NCBI RefSeq assembly: GCF_900129305.1
Contig: NZ_FQVB01000020.1
Coordinates: 1 to 64,000 of the forward strand
DNA: 64,000 nucleotides
Origin: Desulfacinum infernum DSM 9756
GTDB taxonomy: Bacteria > Desulfobacterota > Syntrophobacteria > Syntrophobacterales > DSM-9756
Reading direction: 5' to 3'
Each line of letters opens with the position of its first letter. Within the stretch, counting starts at the first letter, position 1. Position numbers and translations under genes: made by a program. Positions 1-8,303 of the stretch are shown here, in pieces. The notes below the pieces were generated by a model. The model was given only the letters and a program-made list of their open reading frames with translations, was not told where the DNA came from and ran no database searches.

Positions 1-715
<715 letters not shown>

Positions 716-784
716 AACCTTCAGCGCACCCCTCAAAAAGGGCACGCTCGCTTGCAGGCCCAGCACTTCCTCACTATTTAGTTT

Positions 785-794
785 TCAAAGAGCA
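785..794 (-). promoter_or_regulatory. boxA-like antitermination element of the rRNA leader
   Basis: On the minus strand TGCTCTTTGA lies about 70 nt upstream of the 16S 5' end and closely resembles the NusB/NusE-binding boxA (TGCTCTTTAA) of rRNA leaders. Its position between the rRNA promoter and the mature 16S end is the expected one. Confidence 0.6.
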
Positions 795-922
795 GACTGT
801 TTTGTTCGCTTCAGGCAAAGTCGCTTTGTACTCGATCCGGCTTGCCTCGTCAAGAGTTTTTTGCGGCGCCCGCCGCTTTTTCTCTCGACCCGTCGGCGCT
901 GTGTCGCGCTGACAGGGGCCGG

Positions 923-950
923 ATTATAGAGATCGGCCCTCCAAAGTCAA
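923..950 (-). promoter_or_regulatory. Strong sigma-70 promoter of the rRNA operon
   Basis: On the minus strand a -35 box TTGACT (945-950) and a perfect -10 box TATAAT (923-928) are separated by 16 bp. An A/T-rich stretch lies immediately upstream of the -35 box, as expected for an UP element. The site is about 210 nt ahead of the 16S 5' end. Confidence 0.8.
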
Positions 951-1388
951 GGGGATTTTTTCGGACCCTCCAAACTTTTTACAACTCATCGAAACCACAT
1001 TCAAACGCGCCTAAACTAGTCCCCTTTCTCCTCCAGTGTCCCCGAAGAAATCTTTTTCGCGCTCGACTCCGAGGTAATCTTCCAGCTCAACATCCTCCCA
1101 GCACGCTTCGTCGGCTGCCGTTCGCGCCACAATCCCCCATCCTCATTGAAAAGGGGGCGCTTCCCAACCGGCCTTCCAAATCATTCAGCCCCAACGCCGC
1201 CTCCCACTTTCCAGAGTCCTTCACTCACCATTTGTTACTCATCACCCGTTACTCATCAATCATCACGGACCGCGGTCTCCGCCTTGCTTTCCGGGACCTC
1301 TCAGGTTACAAAGCAATCTCTTTTGAACCGGCCTTTGCGGGCCTTCCATAGGAAACTGTACAAACAGACAGACGAGGTTGGACAACGC
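951..1388. other. Intergenic region between divergent rRNA operon and ccs1
   Basis: No coding region can be supported. Positions about 1222-1266 hold degenerate tandem strings of the TCATCAC/GTTACTC type, the same simple-repeat family found at 5764-5802, 40781-40812, 48220-48247, 51000-51036 and 59118-59147. A promoter for ccs1 is expected here but no convincing -35/-10 pair was found. Confidence 0.6.
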
Positions 1389-2771
1389 ATGAGCCCATCC
1401 ACCGGCACCTCTTCTTCCTCTCTTTCGACTCTTTGGCAGAAGCTGGGGAGCCTCCGGTTCACCCTTTTGCTCTTCTTCATCCTCACGTTCGGATGTGTTT
1501 TGGGGACCCTCTTTCCACAGGGGGTAGGAGAACGACAGCTCCTCTCCCAGTTTTCCCCCTCCACGGTCAAGTGGATCACGACCCTTCAGCTTCACGATCT
1601 CTACCATTCCCTGTGGTTCCAGGCTCTGCTGGGTTTGTTGAGCCTCAATCTGATCGTCTGCACCCTCCAGAGGTTGCCCAAGACGGTGGCACTCCTTCAA
1701 CATCGCGAAGAGTTCCTGGATCCGCGAAAGCTCAGCAAATTCTCCCTTAGCTGTACTCTTCGGGTCCCTAGCGGCCTGCCCCACGCCCGCCAGGCCGTAG
1801 AACAAGTCGTCCGCTCCAAGGTGGGCCCTCTGAACCAACTCCATGCCCCCCAAGACTCCTTCGCCTTCGTTGTAGAAAGAGGCCGCTGGACCCGATACAT
1901 GGTCTACGTGGTTCATCTGAGTGTCCTCATCATCTTCTTCGGGGCCCTCCTGGGATCCCTTTTCGGCTTTAAAGGCATGATGAACGTGGCCGAAGGAGAG
2001 ACGAACAATCGGGTCTTCCTGTCTCGAGGGCACCGGCAGGTGGTGTTGCCTTTCCAGGTGCGCTGCGACGACTTCCATGTTTCCTACTATGATACGGGGG
2101 CTCCGGAAGAATTCCGCTCCGACCTGGTGATCCTGGAAGACGGTCGGGAAGTGCTTCGCCGATCCATCCGGGTCAACGATCCCCTTACCTACAAAGGAGT
2201 CACATTTTATCAGGCATCCTATGGGGCCATCCTCAAGGAGGCCAAGGTCCAGTTTACGGACAAGGAATCGGGGGAGACCATCACTCTGGATCTCGCTTTC
2301 CGCGAGCCCGTTCCATTTGCAGACTCAGGCCGCATGATGGAGCTTGTGGACTTTGCGGAAGACTTGAGCGGGTTCGGCAAGGCGGTGGCCGTTGTCACCT
2401 ACAGGGAGGGGGAGCAGCCCAAGGGATCCTGGATCCTGGTGGAGCGCCCCGACTTCCACGGCAACCGTGTGGACCGCTATGCCGTCAAGGTCCTCGATCT
2501 GAACCAGGCGCACTACACCGGCCTTCAAGTGAAAAGGGATCCGGGGGTGGTGATCGTCATTACGGGCTTCATCCTCCTTTTGGCCGGTCTTCTCACCACG
2601 TTCTATACGCAACACCGAAAAATCTTCATATGGGCCCAGGCCACCAACCCTGGAACCACCCTCATCCTGGCCGCTCGAAGCAGCAAGAAAAGCCTTGCCT
2701 TCGAAAGGGAATTCCAACATCTTTGTGAGCGCATTCGTGAGCACCTCACGAATCCTCGGAAGGAGTCCTAG
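1389..2771 (+). CDS. ccs1: Cytochrome c biogenesis protein ResB/Ccs1
   Basis: A 460-residue membrane protein of the ResB/Ccs1 family, part of the System II complex that moves heme to the periplasmic face and ligates it to apocytochromes c. The N-terminal half has three hydrophobic segments (about residues 22-42, 75-95 and 175-195), then a long periplasmic domain with the family's N-D-P-L-T-Y-K-G-V-T-F-Y-Q-A-S-Y-G motif, then a last membrane helix near residue 395. The ATG at 1389 gives a normal family length; the open frame extends further 5' but lacks family character. ccsA follows 6 nt downstream, which is the classic two-gene System II arrangement. The stop is TAG. The Shine-Dalgarno is weak (GAGG about 12 nt upstream). 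Confidence 0.9.
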   Translation: MSPSTGTSSSSLSTLWQKLGSLRFTLLLFFILTFGCVLGTLFPQGVGERQLLSQFSPSTVKWITTLQLHDLYHSLWFQALLGLLSLNLIVCTLQRLPKTVALLQHREEFLDPRKLSKFSLSCTLRVPSGLPHARQAVEQVVRSKVGPLNQLHAPQDSFAFVVERGRWTRYMVYVVHLSVLIIFFGALLGSLFGFKGMMNVAEGETNNRVFLSRGHRQVVLPFQVRCDDFHVSYYDTGAPEEFRSDLVILEDGREVLRRSIRVNDPLTYKGVTFYQASYGAILKEAKVQFTDKESGETITLDLAFREPVPFADSGRMMELVDFAEDLSGFGKAVAVVTYREGEQPKGSWILVERPDFHGNRVDRYAVKVLDLNQAHYTGLQVKRDPGVVIVITGFILLLAGLLTTFYTQHRKIFIWAQATNPGTTLILAARSSKKSLAFEREFQHLCERIREHLTNPRKES

Positions 2772-2777
2772 ATCATC

Positions 2778-3626
2778 ATGACCAGCTCTCAGTTTCTTTC
2801 CTTCACCACTTTCGCGTACCTGGGTGCGAGCATTCTGTATCTGGCGGGCGTCACCTTTCGGACCACCAAGGCACTCCGGGCCGCCAGCTGGGTGGGCCTG
2901 GCGGCCGCGGTGGCCAACGGTGCGGGCATTCTCCTGCGCTGGAAGGAGTCCTACGATCTGGGCTACGGCCACGCTCCCCTTTCCAACCTGTATGAATCGC
3001 TGGTTTTCGGCGCTTGGTGCATCATGCTCATCTATCTGGTGCTGGAAAAGAAGACGGGCCACCGGAGCCTCGGTATCGTGCCGTCGCTCATCGCCTTTCT
3101 CGCCATGGCCTACGCGTCCTTTTCCCCCGACGTGTCGTCCAAGATTCAGCCGCTTCTGCCGGCCCTGAAAAGCAACTGGCTCATCGCCCATGTGGTCACT
3201 TGCTTTCTCGGCTATGCAGCCTTTGCCATCTCCTTCGGCATCAGCGGCCTCTATCTTTGGCAACGCCGCAAGGGACTTTCGGGCAACCCCGCCGGGCCCC
3301 TGAAGCTGCTTCCCGACGTTCGGGAATTGGAAGAGTACAACTATCAGATGATTCTTTTCGGCTTTCTGTGGCTCTCCGTGGGAATCATCACCGGGTCGGT
3401 TTGGGCCAACAGCGCTTGGGGATCCTACTGGAGCTGGGACCCCAAGGAGACGTGGTCCCTCATCACCTGGCTGATCTACGCGGCCGTGCTCCATGCACGC
3501 GCCGTGCGGGGCTGGCAGGGACCCCGCGTGGCCTGGCTGTCCATGCTGGGCTTCTGCTCGGTCCTGTTCACCTACTTCGGCGTGAACTTCCTGCTGAGCG
3601 GTTTGCACAGCTACGCCACCAAGTAG
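2778..3626 (+). CDS. ccsA: Cytochrome c biogenesis protein CcsA/CcsB (heme handling)
   Basis: A 282-residue polytopic membrane protein with about eight hydrophobic segments. It carries the tryptophan-rich heme-handling motif WGSYWSWDPKETWSLITW (about residues 214-231) that defines the CcsA/CcmF/CcmC superfamily. With Ccs1 it exports heme and attaches it to CXXCH motifs of c-type cytochromes in the periplasm, fitting an anaerobe rich in multiheme cytochromes. A good Shine-Dalgarno (GGAAGGAGT) overlaps the 3' end of ccs1, so the pair is probably translationally coupled. The stop is TAG. The tat genes follow within 50 nt and may be cotranscribed; Tat exports folded cofactor proteins and Ccs matures secreted cytochromes. 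Confidence 0.93.
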   Translation: MTSSQFLSFTTFAYLGASILYLAGVTFRTTKALRAASWVGLAAAVANGAGILLRWKESYDLGYGHAPLSNLYESLVFGAWCIMLIYLVLEKKTGHRSLGIVPSLIAFLAMAYASFSPDVSSKIQPLLPALKSNWLIAHVVTCFLGYAAFAISFGISGLYLWQRRKGLSGNPAGPLKLLPDVRELEEYNYQMILFGFLWLSVGIITGSVWANSAWGSYWSWDPKETWSLITWLIYAAVLHARAVRGWQGPRVAWLSMLGFCSVLFTYFGVNFLLSGLHSYATK

Positions 3627-3675
3627 TCGGTTGGTCCGCAACCGGCACCGATGGGGGACATGGAAGGAGAACCAA

Positions 3676-3900
3676 ATGGTATTCGGCCTTGGGGCACCGG
3701 AACTCCTGGTGATCCTGTGCATCGTGGTCTTCCTGTACGGAGGCAAGCGGGTGGCCGACGTGGGCCGGGGATTGGGCGAGAGCGTCACCCAGTTCAAGAA
3801 GGCGTTTCGCCACGGGGAACCCGATGTCCGGGATGTGGAATTCCAGGATGTCACGACGGAAAACGACCGGCCCGGACCCGATGCTGAGAAGGGAGAATAG
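3676..3900 (+). CDS. tatA: Sec-independent translocase TatA/TatE family protein
   Basis: A 74-residue protein when started at the ATG at 3676, which has a strong Shine-Dalgarno (GGAAGGAGA) directly upstream. An upstream in-frame start at 3631 adds a non-conserved tail. It has the TatA layout: short periplasmic N-terminus with the F-G-L-G-A-P-E-L motif, one membrane helix (about 6-21), a glycine hinge, then an amphipathic helix carrying a G-R-G-L-G-E motif and an acidic tail. TatA oligomers form the pore for folded proteins with twin-arginine signals. It is followed after 3 nt by a second TatA/B-like gene and then tatC. The stop is TAG. Confidence 0.88.
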   Translation: MVFGLGAPELLVILCIVVFLYGGKRVADVGRGLGESVTQFKKAFRHGEPDVRDVEFQDVTTENDRPGPDAEKGE

Positions 3901-3903
3901 AAC

Positions 3904-4275
3904 ATGTTCGGCCTCGGCTTTCAGGAACTGCTCCTTATTCTGGCCATCGCCTTGATCGTGGTGGGCCCCGGCAAGCTGCCCGACCTGGCTCGAGCCCTCG
4001 GGCGAGGGTTGGCCGAATTTCGAAGGGCCACCAACGAGATCAAGCAAACATTCGACCAGGATGAGACCGTCCAGGAGATCAAGAAGGAATTTCGCACGGC
4101 TCAAACCGAGTTGACTTTGGAGCGGCTCACGGCCCCCAGCGAACCTCCATCGGTTGCACCCTCGGCCGGCGAGCCCAGTGCCGTTCCAGCCGAAGAACCC
4201 AAAGCCGAAGCCGGCGAGCCTCCTTCGGAAATTCAAGCAGCCTCGGACCGCTCCACCACCTCGACCGGGAGTTGA
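3904..4275 (+). CDS. tatB: Twin-arginine translocase TatB-like (TatA/B family) protein
   Basis: A 123-residue TatA/B-family protein with one N-terminal membrane helix (about 4-20), then [10 protein letters not shown] and an amphipathic helix with [10 protein letters not shown]. The G-P-x-K-L-P motif, longer helix and long proline/alanine/glutamate-rich tail (about 80-123) are closer to TatB than to the preceding TatA, so a receptor role with TatC is inferred. TatA and TatB are not always separable by sequence, and this could be a second TatA. It starts 3 nt after tatA with GGGAG upstream; the stop overlaps an alternative TTG start of tatC. Confidence 0.8.
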   Translation: MFGLGFQELLLILAIALIVVGPGKLPDLARALGRGLAEFRRATNEIKQTFDQDETVQEIKKEFRTAQTELTLERLTAPSEPPSVAPSAGEPSAVPAEEPKAEAGEPPSEIQAASDRSTTSTGS

Positions 4276-4283
4276 CAGGTTCC

Positions 4284-5063
4284 ATGAGCACCGAACAGGA
4301 CAGAATGCCCTTTACCGAACATCTGGAAGAATTACGCAAACGCCTGATCACCTGTGCCATCGCCGTGGGAGTCGGCTTCGTCATCTGTTACTTTTTCAAG
4401 GAGAAGATCTTCGAATGGCTGATGAAGCCCCTCATCGAAGCCCTTCCCGCCGACGGCAGCCGCCACCTGATCTACACCGCCCCGCACGAAGCCTTTCTCA
4501 CCTATTTAAAGGTGTCTTTCCTGGCCGGCGTGGGCCTGGCCGTTCCGGTCATCCTTTTCCAGTTCTGGCGGTTCGTGGCGCCCGGGCTCTACGAACATGA
4601 ACGCCGCTACCTTTATCCCATCGTCATCCTTTCCACCGTCTTTTTCCTGGGGGGCGCTCTTTTCGGCTACTACGTGGTCTTCCCCTACGGCTTTCAGTTC
4701 TTCGCCTCCTTCGCCACGGAACTGATCGCCCCTATGATCAGCACCAAGGAATTCCTCTCCTTCGCCACCCGTCTTCTTTTCGCCTTCGGCGCCATCTTCG
4801 AGCTGCCCCTTATCACTTTCTTTTTGGCCAAGCTGGGACTCATCAGCTCCACCTTCCTGAAACGTCAACGTAAGTACGCGATCCTGGTCATCTTCGTCAT
4901 CGCGGCCGTCCTTACCCCCCCGGACGTCTTCACGCAGATTCTCATGGCGGGCCCCCTGCTCATCCTCTACGAGATGAGTGTCTGGATCGCCCACTTTTTC
5001 GGCAGCAAGGAAGAGGCGGACGACGCCGTCGAAACCGATGAAGAAGCCGCCCGAGCCGGATAG
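4284..5063 (+). CDS. tatC: Sec-independent protein translocase TatC
   Basis: A 259-residue, six-helix membrane protein, the twin-arginine signal receptor of the Tat complex. The N-terminal signature M-P-F-T-E-H-L-E-E-L-R-K-R-L is present, as are the family's R-F-V-A-P-G-L-Y-E-H-E-R-R cytoplasmic loop (about residues 89-101) and the late conserved A-V-L-T-P-P-D segment. The ATG at 4284 is preferred; a TTG at 4272 overlapping the tatB stop is the alternative. With the two upstream small genes it completes a minimal tatABC operon, probably cotranscribed with ccs1-ccsA. The C-terminal tail is acidic and the stop is TAG. Confidence 0.95.
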   Translation: MSTEQDRMPFTEHLEELRKRLITCAIAVGVGFVICYFFKEKIFEWLMKPLIEALPADGSRHLIYTAPHEAFLTYLKVSFLAGVGLAVPVILFQFWRFVAPGLYEHERRYLYPIVILSTVFFLGGALFGYYVVFPYGFQFFASFATELIAPMISTKEFLSFATRLLFAFGAIFELPLITFFLAKLGLISSTFLKRQRKYAILVIFVIAAVLTPPDVFTQILMAGPLLILYEMSVWIAHFFGSKEEADDAVETDEEAARAG

Positions 5064-5096
5064 ATTCACCCTCGATCAAACGGAGGAACCTTTTCG

Positions 5097-5762
5097 ATGG
5101 ATCCCATCACCATCGTCATCGCCACGCGAAACAAAGGGAAAACCGCGGAAATTCGTGCCCTTCTCAAGGACTATCCCGTGGAGATCAAGGACGTGACCGA
5201 TTTCGGCCCCATTCCGGAGCCGGTGGAGGACGGTGCGACCTTCGACGAAAACGCCTACAAGAAGGCGCACTTCACGGCCCGCATTCTGGGACTCCCCGCC
5301 CTGGCCGACGATTCCGGCCTGGAAGTGGAAGCCCTTGGAGGTGCCCCCGGGGTGCATTCGGCGCGGTACGCCGGACCCGATGCCGACGACCGGAAGAACA
5401 ACGAAAAGCTCCTGCGGGAGATGGAAGGAAAGGAAAACAGGCGGGCCCGCTTCGTCTGCGTCCTTTCCCTGGCCGTACCCACCGGCCCGGCGCTCACCTA
5501 CGAAGGCTACTGCGAGGGGGAAATCACCACCGAGCCGCGGGGCAGTCAGGGATTCGGCTACGACCCCGTCTTCTACTATCCCCCCTTGGGAAAGACCTTC
5601 GCCGAGATGAACCTGGAAGAGAAGTCATCGGTGAGCCACCGAGGCAAGGCGCTCCGGGAATTCCGGGACGAGTTCGACAAGGTGCTCGTGTGGCTCCGAA
5701 AGCGCCTGGCCGAAGAAAAGCGCTTGCTTGTGGGCGACATCTGCCAGCACGATCATGCGTGA
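5097..5762 (+). CDS. rdgB: XTP/dITP diphosphatase (RdgB/HAM1)
   Basis: A 221-residue RdgB/HAM1 NTP pyrophosphatase that hydrolyses dITP, ITP and XTP to monophosphates to keep deaminated purines out of nucleic acids. The phosphate-binding N-terminus I-V-I-A-T-R-N-K-G-K is present, as are the signatures A-D-D-S-G-L-E-V-E-A-L-G-G-A-P-G-V-H-S-A-R-Y and G-F-G-Y-D-P-V-F. The C-terminus is about 20 residues longer than the usual ~200. A clear Shine-Dalgarno (CGGAGGA) precedes the ATG 33 nt after tatC, so it may be the last gene of the ccs-tat transcript. Confidence 0.95.
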   Translation: MDPITIVIATRNKGKTAEIRALLKDYPVEIKDVTDFGPIPEPVEDGATFDENAYKKAHFTARILGLPALADDSGLEVEALGGAPGVHSARYAGPDADDRKNNEKLLREMEGKENRRARFVCVLSLAVPTGPALTYEGYCEGEITTEPRGSQGFGYDPVFYYPPLGKTFAEMNLEEKSSVSHRGKALREFRDEFDKVLVWLRKRLAEEKRLLVGDICQHDHA

Positions 5763-5850
5763 GCCGTGAGGGGTGATGAGTGACGAGTGATGAGTGATGG
5801 GTGAAACTGAGAGCTGATAACTGAAAAGTGAGAACCGATAACCGACAGGC
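5763..5850. repeat. Degenerate 7-nt tandem repeats (GTGATGA-type, then AACTGA/AACCGA-type)
   Basis: Directly after the rdgB stop, 5764-5802 is a run of GTGATGA/GTGACGA/GTGATGG units. It is followed by a second run built on CTGATAACTGA and CCGATAACCGA (about 5805-5848). Very similar strings occur downstream of other genes in this window (48220-48247, 59118-59215, 50866-50935, 51000-51036 on the other strand). They encode no plausible protein. Confidence 0.75.
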
Positions 5851-5857
5851 GGCCCCC

Positions 5858-6385
5858 ATGGATGCTCGAGCTGAATCGTGGTCCGCGTTCCGGCGCGAGG
5901 TGGAGGACCTGCTGGCCGCCTGGCGCCGGGAGGGACTTCCCCCCCGCTGGGCCCTTCTCCGGCAGCTGAAGGAACTCAAAGCCCACCGGGAAGCCATCTT
6001 CCGCACGGCGTCTTCGCTTCCGGCCATGCCCACCGTTCTTCTGGCCACTCTGGACGACGGCTGGGGCCACGGCCTGGATGTGATCGAGCTGGCGGCGCGT
6101 GCCGTCGGCGCGTCCGTCCGGCGCCTGGGACTTCTGGTGCCGCCGGAGGAGATCCTCGCCGCCTGCACCGCCGATCCCCCCCACATCCTGGGTCTCACGG
6201 TGCTTCACAACGATTCCGAGCCCGCCCTCACCCAGATCTGCAGCGAACTGCCTTCTCAAACCACGGTTCTGGCCGGTGGGACCGCCTTTTCTCTGGATCC
6301 CGACTTGGCCCGACGGGCGGGCGTTCACAAGGTGATGCGACACGCCGCCGATTTCCTCGCTTTCCTTCTCACTTACGAACCGTAG
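5858..6385 (+). CDS. Cobalamin-binding-fold-like protein of unknown function
   Basis: A 175-residue soluble protein. Residues 1-45 are helical and charged. From about residue 48 the pattern T-V-L-L-A-T-L-D-D-G-W-G-H-G-L-D-V, then V-G-A-S-V-R-R-L-G-L-L-V-P, I-L-G-L-T-V and a late V-L-A-G-G-T-A-F, resembles the Rossmann-like B12-binding domain of corrinoid and methionine-synthase-type proteins. The canonical D-x-H-x-x-G cobalt-ligand motif is absent (L-D-D-G-W-G-H-G in its place), so cobalamin binding is uncertain. The ATG at 5858 has no good Shine-Dalgarno. Its 3' end overlaps the convergent NifU-like gene by 13 bp. The stop is TAG. Confidence 0.65.
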   Translation: MDARAESWSAFRREVEDLLAAWRREGLPPRWALLRQLKELKAHREAIFRTASSLPAMPTVLLATLDDGWGHGLDVIELAARAVGASVRRLGLLVPPEEILAACTADPPHILGLTVLHNDSEPALTQICSELPSQTTVLAGGTAFSLDPDLARRAGVHKVMRHAADFLAFLLTYEP

Positions 6386-6795
6386 AGCTTCCTCCACGGC
6401 TCCCTTCGCCGGCGCTGCACATCGGAAAGGGCCAGATAGAGCGCCCCGACCGCCAGCTCGGCGCAGTGAAATTCTCCGTCCGGCAAGGTTTCGAGAAACC
6501 CCGCCACATCCTCGGGGCGAATCTCCCAGGCCTCTTCCAGGGTGCGCCCTTCGACCATTTCCGCCACCGTGTTGGCACAGGCCACCGTGTTGAGGCACCC
6601 GTTGGTTTGGAAGGACACACGCCGCACGCGGTCCCTTTCCATCAACACGAAAAACTCCACCGTATCGCCGCATTCGCCGGTGCGTTTCCCCACTCCGTCC
6701 GGCGACGCCACCGTTTCCATCCGATCCGTCCGGAAGGCCATCTCCAGGAACCGGAGCGAATGATGCTGCCAGAAGTCGCGCTCTCCCTTGTCCAT
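6373..6795 (-). CDS. NifU/IscU N-terminal domain iron-sulfur scaffold-like protein
   Basis: A 140-residue protein resembling the IscU/NifU-N fold, on which [2Fe-2S] clusters are assembled. The three scaffold cysteines appear in family-like context: G-E-C-G-D (about residue 42), T-N-G-C-L-N-T (about 67) and F-H-C-A-E-L (about 110). The second is in the expected Q-T-N-G-C position. It stands alone without a cysteine desulfurase, as is common for stand-alone NifU-like proteins in anaerobes. The 3' end overlaps the convergent upstream gene by 13 bp. The start at 6795 has GGAGGA upstream. A role in cluster delivery is inferred only from the fold. Confidence 0.8.
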   Translation of the reverse strand: MDKGERDFWQHHSLRFLEMAFRTDRMETVASPDGVGKRTGECGDTVEFFVLMERDRVRRVSFQTNGCLNTVACANTVAEMVEGRTLEEAWEIRPEDVAGFLETLPDGEFHCAELAVGALYLALSDVQRRRREPWRKLYGS

Positions 6796-7056
6796 GGTTG
6801 TTCCATCCTCCTTGGGTTTCCCGTCCGGATCCCTTCCCTCACCCGAACCGGGCGGTTCATCGTTCTGCTCGTTGAACGCAGGTTCGCGACGGCAGTTTTA
6901 GCAACCTGCACCCCAGCCGTAAAGAGACGAGAATCTCACCCTCCCCCCTTTCTGGTCGTTCTCTGTTTCGACTATCATTGAAGATATGGAAAGCCCCGAA
7001 GGGCCTGGGCCTTGGCGGCCCCTCATCCTTCATCGACCGGTACAGGAGGTGGACTC

Positions 7057-8232
7057 ATGGAATCGGTGAAGTCCAACGGCAAGATCTTGGCGGTTCTAAC
7101 GGGCGGCGGCGACGTGCCCGGCCTCAACCCCTGCATCAAGACCCTGGTGTATCGGTCCATCGACGAGGGTTACCGTGTGCTCGGCATTCGACGCGGATGG
7201 GCTGGGCTCCTGGAATACCACCCGGATGAGCCCCAGACTTTCGACCGCTGTCTCCAGTGGCTCGAAAAGAATACGGTTCGAACCATCGACCGCACGGGAG
7301 GCACCTATCTCCACACGTCCCGAACCAACCCGGGGGCCGTCCGCTACAAGGAAGCCCCGGACTTTCTGAAGGACGCCTTTTCCGATCCGGAAGAAAAGAA
7401 GGATTTTACCGCCCACATCCTCAAGAACCTCGAACTGTTGGGAGTGGATACCCTGGTGGCCATCGGCGGAGACGACACGCTGAGTTACGCCGTGCGCCTT
7501 CACGAGGAAGGCTTTCCCGTTCTCGCCATCCCCAAGACCATGGACAACGACGTCTTCGGCACAGATTACTGCATCGGCTTTTCAACGGCCATCACCCGCA
7601 GCGTCAACTTCATCCACGCCCTTCGCACCTCCACGGGATCCCACGAGCGGATCGCCGTCATCGAGCTCTTCGGTCGCAACTGCGGTGAAACGTCCCTGGT
7701 GAGCGCCTATCTTTCAGGGGTGGACCGGGCCATCATCAGCGAAGTTCCCTTCGACCCCCAACGTCTGGCCGACCTCATTATGGAGGACAAGCGGCGCAAT
7801 CCCAGCAACTACGCCATGCTCACCATCAGCGAAGGAGCCCGTATGGTGGGGGGGGCCGTGGTGGAAACCGGCGAAGCGGATGCCTACGGCCACCGCAAGC
7901 TGGGAGGCATCGGCCTCATCACCGGGGACATCCTGAAGAAACTTACGGGAGAAGGCATCATCTACCAGCAATTGTCCTACCTCATGCGGAGCGGCGCCCC
8001 CGACTCCCTGGACCTCATGGTGGCGGTCAACTTCGCCCACATGACCGTGGACCTGGCCCTGCGCAAGAACTTCGGCCGCATGGTGGCCCTCAGCCAGGGC
8101 ACCTACACAGACATGCCGGTGAGCATTATCACGTCGGGAGTGAAACGCGTGGACGTGTACGAGCTCTACGATGTGGACCAGTACCGGCCCAAGGTTCGTC
8201 ACGTGATGGGAAAACCCATGTTCTTGTATTGA
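7057..8232 (+). CDS. 6-phosphofructokinase, pyrophosphate-dependent type by key residues
   Basis: A 391-residue PfkA-superfamily enzyme phosphorylating fructose 6-phosphate. The N-terminal glycine loop [11 protein letters not shown] is present. The nucleotide region reads G-G-D-D-T (137-141) and P-K-T-M-D-N-D (159-165). In this family Asp in the second position of G-G-D-D and Lys in P-K-T mark PPi-dependent enzymes, whereas ATP enzymes have G-G-D-G and P-G-T. PPi use is therefore inferred, which would make the step reversible. The ATG at 7057 has a perfect AGGAGGT six bases upstream; an earlier in-frame start at 7012 is rejected. A stem-loop with a T-tract follows. Confidence 0.9.
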   Translation: MESVKSNGKILAVLTGGGDVPGLNPCIKTLVYRSIDEGYRVLGIRRGWAGLLEYHPDEPQTFDRCLQWLEKNTVRTIDRTGGTYLHTSRTNPGAVRYKEAPDFLKDAFSDPEEKKDFTAHILKNLELLGVDTLVAIGGDDTLSYAVRLHEEGFPVLAIPKTMDNDVFGTDYCIGFSTAITRSVNFIHALRTSTGSHERIAVIELFGRNCGETSLVSAYLSGVDRAIISEVPFDPQRLADLIMEDKRRNPSNYAMLTISEGARMVGGAVVETGEADAYGHRKLGGIGLITGDILKKLTGEGIIYQQLSYLMRSGAPDSLDLMVAVNFAHMTVDLALRKNFGRMVALSQGTYTDMPVSIITSGVKRVDVYELYDVDQYRPKVRHVMGKPMFLY

Positions 8233-8266
8233 GAGGAGCAAGGACAAAGGCAAAAGGTGCAAGGGG

Positions 8267-8301
8267 AAAAGAGGAGGCGAAAGTTGTTCTCCCCTCTTTT
8301 T
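8267..8301. terminator. Bidirectional terminator between convergent genes
   Basis: AAAAGAGG (8267-8274) pairs with CCTCTTTT (8293-8300), giving a stem flanked by an A-tract on one side and a T-tract on the other. It lies between the phosphofructokinase stop and the convergent permease stop, so it can serve both directions. Confidence 0.6.
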
Positions 8302-8303
8302 CG

